This document shows, piece by piece, positions 57,801 through 64,000 of a DNA stretch of 64,000 nt. Each line of letters begins with the position of its first letter. The stretch's first letter is position 1. A model generated the notes under the pieces. That model was not told the DNA's origin. It did not search any database and worked only from the letters and a program-made list of their open reading frames with translations. A program made the translations under genes and the position numbers. The DNA is from Allolobophora icterica (Eukaryota > Annelida > Clitellata > Crassiclitellata > Lumbricidae), in NCBI GenBank assembly GCA_963556255.1, contig OY744612.1, positions 26,135,940-26,199,939 of the forward strand, given 5' to 3'.

Positions 57801-58981
57801 CCTCAAGACCAAGACCAAGACCTTGAACCTCAAGACCAAGACCAAGACTTTTAAAAACGAACTCGAGTGCACTCGAGACCAAGACCTTGGTCTCGAGGAC
57901 AACAAGACTGGATATGACTGTGATTTTTTGGTCTTGGTCTCGGTCTTGGTCTTGAGGTTCAAGGTCTTGGTCTTGAGGTTTAAGGTCTTGACAAAAAGAC
58001 TGTTTTTCAGTGAATTTATCAGGCGAGACTTGCAACACTACACCGTCCGTCTGGATCTAGTGCCATGCCATTTTTTTGTTCCCATGTAAAAACCATTCTA
58101 ACCCAGGACACAAATCTCTGAAATATAGTTATGTACATCAACTACCTACTTTGAACTACTACTACAACTTTCAACTGCTGCCTACTACAGCTGTCTATTT
58201 TGTTACACTATACTAGCAGTTCAGCCTCAAGTTCTGTTGTATAACAAGGATTTTCTGTAGTCCATTCCCCCCAAAATGGCGCCAAGATGATTTACCCACC
58301 ATCTCCGTCAGATGGAAAGCCATATTTTGGAATGACTTCCATCTGGATTTGAGTTGCAACTGGAAAAAATATCTGCATCATCTTCAGCATGTCGTTGCCC
58401 GCTTTTTCACGAGCTGAGCGGATTTTTAACTCATTCTCGGGAATCGTGAAGGCTGTTAAAATGTCCTCCAGGGCAACTGAAATCATAAGACAGTTTTTTA
58501 TAATTATTAAAATCGCTTCTATAGGAATATGCTGGTGTTTGCTGGACACGGTTGAGTTTTTATCAAATGATGCGGGTATAATTTATGAATCTGTTAAAAG
58601 ACCCCATTATCACCCAGGCGCTAAACTTGATTAAACAACGAAAAGTAACATGAAATCTATTTACTATTTAGTCATATTATACTCGCGCCAATTACACTCA
58701 ACCTCAAGTGCAAACCGCAAAAGTTGTACTTACAAATTTCCCACAGAACCACTTGAGTAATTGAACAAAATTGTAGTAAACAATCAAACAGCTCCATTGA
58801 ATTGGATTCAACTAAAGGTCGATGGTCACACGTAATTCTGAATTTCGACTTAACAAATTGCGCAAATCTAAAATGTTCATCTCTAACTTATGAATTTCCT
58901 TGACATATTAAAAATAACTCCATTCTATCACTTACTCTTTGCATGATCCACGGTAAACGCGGTCTGAGGGCTGGCGGCCAT
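54731..58981 (-). CDS. C12orf57: Protein C10 homologue, spliced, 3 coding exons
   Basis: Homologue of the small conserved protein C10 (human C12orf57, mouse Grcc10), a mostly helical protein needed for normal brain and eye development in mammals; its biochemical role is unclear. Exons on the - strand: 58981-58936, 58476-58300, 54870-54731, both introns phase 1, giving 120 aa (human 126). AFTIPENELK, ACNDM-like GNDMLKMMQ, PVATQIQMEVI, YGFPSDGDG, KLYEKQDPNVAKL and MPQM match the family along its whole length. The donor of exon 2 is G|GTGGGT; a more downstream GTAAAT would break the frame. The large second intron (54871-58299) is packed with nested transposons. The gene is convergent with the BED-finger gene. 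Confidence 0.93.
54925..55202. mobile_element. hAT-type MITE in C10 intron 2
   Basis: Ends CAAGGCCATCTTA and TAAAACGGCCCTG; flanks GTTGATGC and ATTGATGC agree at 7 of 8. CTAGGGCCTAC and GCCTAAGGCCTAC inside face each other. Confidence 0.75.
55377..55437. repeat. Near-perfect 30-bp stem with 2-base loop
   Basis: AATGACAGGACATCTCCCAT to AATTA (55377-55406), loop CT, then the complementary arm to 55437, with one unpaired C. It lies in C10 intron 2. Confidence 0.9.
55558..55694. mobile_element. Very short hAT-type MITE (137 bp)
   Basis: Ends CATAGGTGTAAACT and AGTTTACGACAGTG (10 of 14 paired), perfect duplication CTTCTTAC (55550-55557, 55695-55702). Confidence 0.82.
56213..56538 (+). mobile_element. 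CR1/L2-like LINE 3' end, second copy
   Basis: Starts at CTAGAGGGACTTGCTC, corresponding to about 44619, and matches that copy to its end with one substitution seen (GGCC versus GGTC in the AATGG word at about 56380). The short (TAA)n tail differs in length. It lies inside the outer hAT element of the C10 intron. Confidence 0.85.
56889..57910. mobile_element. Middle hAT-like element of the nest, same family, inverted
   Basis: Starts CAGTCTTGTTGTC, ends GACAACAAGACTG (perfect inverted pair), perfect duplication GATATGAC (56881-56888, 57911-57918). Its internal unique part (about 57115-57355) is the reverse complement of 56560-56780 in the outer element, confirming one family in two orientations. 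Confidence 0.9.
57412..57587. mobile_element. Inner hAT-type MITE of the nest
   Basis: Ends CAGGGGCGTCTACAC and GATAGACGCCTCTG, perfect duplication GATACAGA (57404-57411, 57588-57595), 176 bp, inside the middle element. Confidence 0.9.
58300..58476 (-). CDS. C12orf57: Protein C10 coding exon 2
   Basis: Core of the protein, from ALEDILTAF to YGFPSDGD. Acceptor TTTCAG on the - strand; ends GATG|gtgggt, phase 1. Confidence 0.94.
58936..58981 (-). CDS. C12orf57: Protein C10 coding exon 1
   Basis: Encodes MAASPQTAFTVDHAK plus one base; ends A|gtaagt. ATG sits in CAACATGGCCGCC, which overlaps a YY1-like motif and is a good initiation context. The next exon supplies IALEDIL. Confidence 0.88.
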
Positions 58982-59600
58982 GTTGAAGTAAACAGCGTTT
59001 ACTTGAATCTAGATTCGCCAGATGTCTCGTATAATCGTTATCGTAAATTGACGGAGGTTGGGAACCTGCCTCGATCTATTCAAAGACGCTCAGTAAAACA
59101 AAAATCGATAGGCAGTTAAGGTAAGAATCGTCCCCATGTCTACATTCTAATATTGCTGGTCTCGGGGGGCGGGGGGAACATCAATCCTGGGGGCATCCCC
59201 CAAAGACGTCTAGATTAAACACTGCTGACTGAGTACTTAAAACATCCGATTGGGTATTTACAACATCCGATTGGTTCATCGCTTGCATCTGCAGTCTGCC
59301 ATTTCAATATTCGAGGGCCAGAATGCTGCAGTGACCATTGCCACACTGAAACTGTTCTAGAAGAAAACTGTAACAAAAGAAGACGAAAAGGCAGCCTCAA
59401 CCTCCACTGCACTCTCCTCTTCAATTGTACTCAGTTTAATTCTCAGAAAAGTTATCATCAGTATCAGCAGCACCAGCACAACATCACCAACAAAAAGCAT
59501 ATTTTAGGCATATATTCATTTATTGTTTCATTCATCTTCATTTAGGAATTCTAACAGATTACAACGCAAGATCAACAAATGGCAGATGAAGAACTTCAGA
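58982..59600. other. Region upstream of the C10 gene
   Basis: Likely promoter and 5' UTR of the - strand C10 gene near 58982-59060; a GGGGGGCGGGGGG patch at about 59164-59177. No TATA box can be assigned. Confidence 0.35.
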
Positions 59601-59602
59601 AG

Positions 59603-61963
59603 ATAACTAAAGAACATATCTTAACTAAAGAACAAATCTTAACTAAAGAACACATCTTAACTAAATAACATAACTAAAGAACACATCTTAACTATATGAC
59701 ATAACTAAAGAACACATCTTAGCTAATGAACTATCTTAACTAAAGACCACATTTAAACTAAAGAACTAACTTAACTAAAGAACTATCTTAAGTAAAGAAC
59801 ACATCTTAACTAAAAAACTAGCCTAACTAAAGAACACACCTTAACTAAAGAAAATATCTTAACCAAAGAAGTAAAGAACTATCTTAACTAAAGAACAAAT
59901 CTTAACTAAAGAACTATTTCAACTAACGAACATATCTTAACTAAAGAACACATCGAATCTAAAGAAATATCTTAACTAAAAAACACATCTTAGCTAAAGA
60001 ACTATCTTAACTAAAGAACACATCTTAACTAAAGAACTAGCTTAACTAACGAACACATCTTAACTACAGAACACACCTTAACCAAAGAACACATCTGAAA
60101 TAAACAACTGTCCTAACTAAAAACATCTTATCTAAAGAACTATTTTAACTAAAGAACATATCTTAACCAAAGAACACTACTTAACTAAAGAACTATCTTA
60201 ACAAAAGAACACATCCAGACTAAAGAACTATCTTAACTAAAGAACACATCTAAACTAAAGAACTATCTTAACTAAAGAACTATCTTAGCTAAAGAACTAA
60301 CTTAACTAAAGAACATATCTTAACCAAAGAACACGTCTTAACTAAAGAACTATCTTAACTATGAGGAAGTATCTTCACTAAAGAACACATCTAAATTAAA
60401 GAACTATCTTAACTAAAGGACACATCTAAACCAAAGAAATACCTAAAATTAAAGAACAAATCGTAACTCAAGAACATATCTTAACCAAAGAACTATCTTA
60501 ACCAAACAACACATCTAAACTAAAGAACTATCTTAACTACGGAACACATCATAGCTAAAGAGCCATCTTAACTAAAGAACACACCTTAATTATAAAACAT
60601 AGCTTAACTAAGGAACACATCTTAGATAAAGTTCACATCTTAACTAAACAACATATGTTAACTGAAGAACAATCTGACCTAAGAACACAGCTCAGCTAAA
60701 GAACTAACCTAACCAAAGAACATCTTAACTAATGAACTATCTTAATTAAAGAACAGATCTTAACTAAAGAACTATCTTAACTAAAGAACATATTTAAACT
60801 AGAGAACTATCGTAACAAAAGAACACATCTTAAGTAAAGGTCAAAACTAAAGAACACATATTAACTAAAGAACTATTCTGAATAAAGAACACATCTAAAC
60901 TAAAGAACTATCTTAACTAGAGAACACATCTGAAATAAAGAACCCATCTTAACTGAAGAACTATCTTAACTAAAGAACACATCTTAACTAAAGAACTTTA
61001 TTAACTAAAGAACAAGTCTGAACTAAAGAACTATCTTAACTAGACAACACATCTTAACTAAAGAATACATCTTAACTAAAGGACTATCTTAACTAAAGAT
61101 CACATCTTAACGAAAGAACATATCTTAACTAAAGAACACTACTTAACTAAAGAACATGTCTTAAATAAAGAGCACAACTTAACTAAGATACTATCTTAAC
61201 TAAAGAACATATCTTAAGTAAAGAACACATCTTAACAAAAGAATTATCTTAACTAAAGAACACATCTCAACTAAAGAACATATCTTAACTAAAGAACACA
61301 TCTAAACTAAAGATCTATCTTAACTAAAGAACACATCTAAACTGAAGAAATATCTTAACTAAAGAACAAATCTTAACAAAAGAACATATCTTAACTAAAG
61401 GACGCACCTTAACTAAACAACACATCTCAACTAAAGAACTATCTTAATCAAACAACACATATAAACTAAAGAACTTTCTTAACTAAAGAACACACCTTAA
61501 CTATAAAACATATCTTTACTAAGGAACACATCTTAATGAAAAAGGATCACATCTTAACTGAAGAACATATCTAAACCAAAGAACTATCTTATAACTAAAG
61601 AACACATCTAAATTAAAGAACTATTTTAACTAAAGAACACATATAAGCTAAAGAACTATCCTAACCAAAGGACACATCTTAACTAAAGAACATATCTAAA
61701 CCAAAGAACTATCTTATAAGTTATAACTAAAGAACACATCTAAATTAAAGAACTATTTTAACTAAAGAACACATCTAAACTAAAGAACTATCTTAAGTTA
61801 TTCTTAACTAAAGAACACATATAAACTACAGAACTATCCTAACTAAAAAACATATCTAATCTAAAGAACCATCTTAACTAAGGAACACATCTTAACTAAA
61901 GAACTGTCTTAACTTTATAAGTCTAAAGAATAAATCTTAGCTAAAGACACGTCTTAACTAAAG
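59603..61963. repeat. 2.36-kb minisatellite of 17/18-bp TTAACTAAAGAAC units
   Basis: About 130 tandem units of two alternating variants, TTAACTAAAGAACACATC (18 bp) and TTAACTAAAGAACTATC (17 bp), with point changes and small indels. It lies upstream of the C10 gene. No open frame or promoter is seen in it. Confidence 0.95.
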
Positions 61964-62025
61964 GTCTGCTCTTGTTCAATGCATGTTACATTCGTTACAT
62001 TACATTACACGGCGACGACTGCGCT

Positions 62026-62329
62026 CATGGGCGTCCGGAGGGGGCACAAGGGAGCGCATTTACACCCCCTGGATTTTGCAAATATTTTATAAAATATTTT
62101 ATAAAAATAAATCTTTTGATTATTATGATTAGCCTATTACAACAGTCCCAACACGATTTTCAATGCGAAGAAACACAATTATTTAGGTAAAGTCCTTGAT
62201 CATCATGTATTTTAATTTTTTTTTATATGCACATTTTTTCTATGCAAAAGCGCCATTTTGTCCCCGAAATTTGGTTGCCCCTTCTAAAAACATTTTGCGC
62301 CCCCTAAAAAATTCCTGCGGACGCCCATG
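62026..62329. mobile_element. hAT-type MITE with CATGGGCGTCCG ends
   Basis: Ends CATGGGCGTCCGGAG and CTGCGGACGCCCATG, 304 bp; flanks ACTGCGCT/GCTGCGCT (7 of 8). GCATTTACACCCCCT and TTTTGCGCCCCCT sit near the ends. Confidence 0.82.
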
Positions 62330-62476
62330 GCTGCGCTTGAACATTGCAATTGCAATGGTAATCACAGATTTATATAGCACCTCTCAAAGAAAGGCTCAAC
62401 AGAGTACTTTAAACGCAGACTTCTTATACAACGGCCCGTGCAAGTCAGTGTCTGAATATCTGTCCCGTTGATAACA

Positions 62477-62799
<323 letters not shown>

Positions 62800-62829
62800 G
62801 CTATATTGGATGCGTGTATGTATATAAAT

Positions 62830-64000
62830 ATGCATGTTTTTATACATAGGGGCCTACATCTTTGTATGTGTACATGTAGGCCTATGTATGTATTTTATAC
62901 TCATTTGTGGTTGTCTAGGTGTTCGTAACATCTGCAGAGTTTGCACAAATTTAAATAGGCCTATCTTAGCGCCGTCAATTGTAGCAAAGACGTTTCCAAC
63001 ATTTGCACGTAAAGTAACTAAAGATACCTATAACTTATACGCTATAAAGCTACTTTTAAAAAATAACTGGAGATCTAATCTTTTACTAGTTACTTTTCTG
63101 AAGTGTCTATTTGTAGAAAAGTAGTTACTTTTTCCTTTCCAATAATTAATTGCTATAACTAGGCCTAGTTATTTATGAAAAGTGAGTGTCAAACACTGTA
63201 GGCGGCGTACTCTTACCATACTCTTTTCGAACGTTCGTATGTCGGAAGCCACCGTGAAGGCACAATTGGAGACCAGACGACATACGAACGCATCAAGATC
63301 TTCTTCGGGTTCATCAGTCGCCGAATGGAGCAGATGTCTCTCACTCTCTCGTATCTTTCAATCCGGTTGAGAGTCCAACGTTGCTCTGATGCCCGGCAAG
63401 TTTTCTTTGATGAGTCCGAGAAGGCTTTTGGGTGCAGAGGAATGGTGGCGTCGATTGGGTTCCTCTTCGAGACGTAGGGGAGCTTCTCTTCGGCGCATGG
63501 GCGCCGACTCTGCGAGGCCCGTGAGTGCCCAGCACCACCAGAAATAGGCCATGCGAGGCCCGCCTATGCCTGGGCACCACCAGAAATCAGTACCCAAAGA
63601 GCCCTTTTTAAGAGATTATTTTCTAATGACATTATTTATCTGTAAAATAATATAACGGGTCTTTGTTATATTTTAATCTCAATTAACTTTATCACTCGTC
63701 CTGTAAGTTTTATGATTTCAGTCTTGTCTCAAACACGACTGACACACTTGTATACTATAGACACAGGGAAGAAACTGCTAGCTTATCGCTTGAAAAACTC
63801 TGCAACGATTTGATCTCCTGCAACAGCCTTTGCAAAAAGAAATTCGTAGTTTTTAAAATACCAGGAAGACCTAGAGAAAAGCCATTTAGTTGTGAATCAT
63901 TGTAACAAATAAAGACATTATAATTATAAAACAAAAGAATTAAGAATTGATACGGGAGAGGATCATGGCATTTTGTAGCATTGTAACATTTCCATTGGAA
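62830..64000. other. Unassigned right end of window
   Basis: Includes a GC-richer block (63210-63600) with an imperfect duplication of CCAGCACCACCAGAAAT at about 63528 and GGGCACCACCAGAAAT at about 63571. Its - strand frame is arginine- and proline-rich, but no gene is recognised. Confidence 0.35.

Larger units (their letters stand above)
55882..58002. mobile_element. Outer hAT-like element of a three-level nest
   Basis: Starts CAGTCTTGTTGTC and ends GACAAAAAGACTG; perfect duplication TTTTTCAG (55874-55881, 58003-58010). Its ends are arrays of GGTCTTGGTCTTGAGG in opposite orientation. It contains a LINE 3' end (56213-56538) and a second element of its own family (56889-57910). Confidence 0.85.

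Noticed and set aside
55674..58089. Frames rich in VLVLRFK, KTKTLNL or similar
   Set aside because: They translate the GGTCTTGGTCTTGAGG satellite ends of the nested hAT elements.
58291..58300. C10 exon 2 donor at the downstream GTAAAT
   Set aside because: It would shift the frame; the GTGGGT donor keeps the family sequence SDGDG intact.
58740..58800. Alternative C10 first exon encoding MELFDCLLQF upstream of exon 2
   Set aside because: It is phase-compatible with a gtaagt donor, but the exon at 58936-58981 matches the family N-terminus better; it could still be a minor alternative.

Overview
The window is animal nuclear DNA: AT-rich, with spliced genes, GT/AG introns, many microsatellites and abundant transposons. 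The frequent TAGGCCTA-type words, the BovB-like RTE and CR1/L2-like LINEs, the tRNA-derived SINEs and the many short hAT elements suggest a marine invertebrate. An echinoderm or another non-vertebrate deuterostome is my best guess, but the sequence does not prove it.

Three genes are supported. (1) A complete vigilin (HDLBP/Scp160 family) coding region runs on the + strand from 16902 to 37937: 22 coding exons, 1,303 codons plus stop, every exon junction in phase, 15 KH units. Its 5' noncoding exon(s) lie somewhere in the first 16.8 kb and are not resolved. Its 3' UTR starts at 37938 and runs at least to a poly(A) signal near 39.65 kb, perhaps to 42.4 kb. (2) A + strand gene at 47170-54228 has five coding exons (563 aa): three BED zinc fingers, an acidic linker, a basic coiled coil and a C-terminal tail with a KRQKIK basic cluster. 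(3) A - strand gene at 58981-54731 has three coding exons (120 aa) and is the homologue of Protein C10 (human C12orf57/GRCC10). Genes 2 and 3 are tail to tail, with stop codons about 500 bp apart.

Layout: 1-16.8 kb is probable vigilin upstream region or first intron, holding short hAT elements, two decayed LINE fragments and microsatellites. 16.9-42.5 kb is vigilin, with an open RTE-type LINE antisense in intron 6, hAT elements in introns 5, 9 and 18, a SINE in intron 3 and a G-rich repeat in intron 15. 42.5-47 kb is intergenic, with a PIF/Harbinger-like element, a CR1/L2-like LINE and two short hAT elements. 47.2-59 kb holds the BED and C10 genes, whose introns are full of hAT elements, including a three-level nest in C10 intron 2. 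59.6-62 kb is a 2.36-kb minisatellite of 17/18-bp units. The end of the window is a hAT element, a compound triplet repeat and unassigned DNA.

The dominant non-genic signal is a large set of terminal-inverted-repeat elements, most with exact 8-bp target duplications (hAT hallmark). Several have ends built from short-period satellites in opposite orientation. One inserted into a LINE, and removing it restores the LINE reading frame. Another carries a transposase-type BED-finger fragment, which links the mobile elements to the resident three-BED gene.
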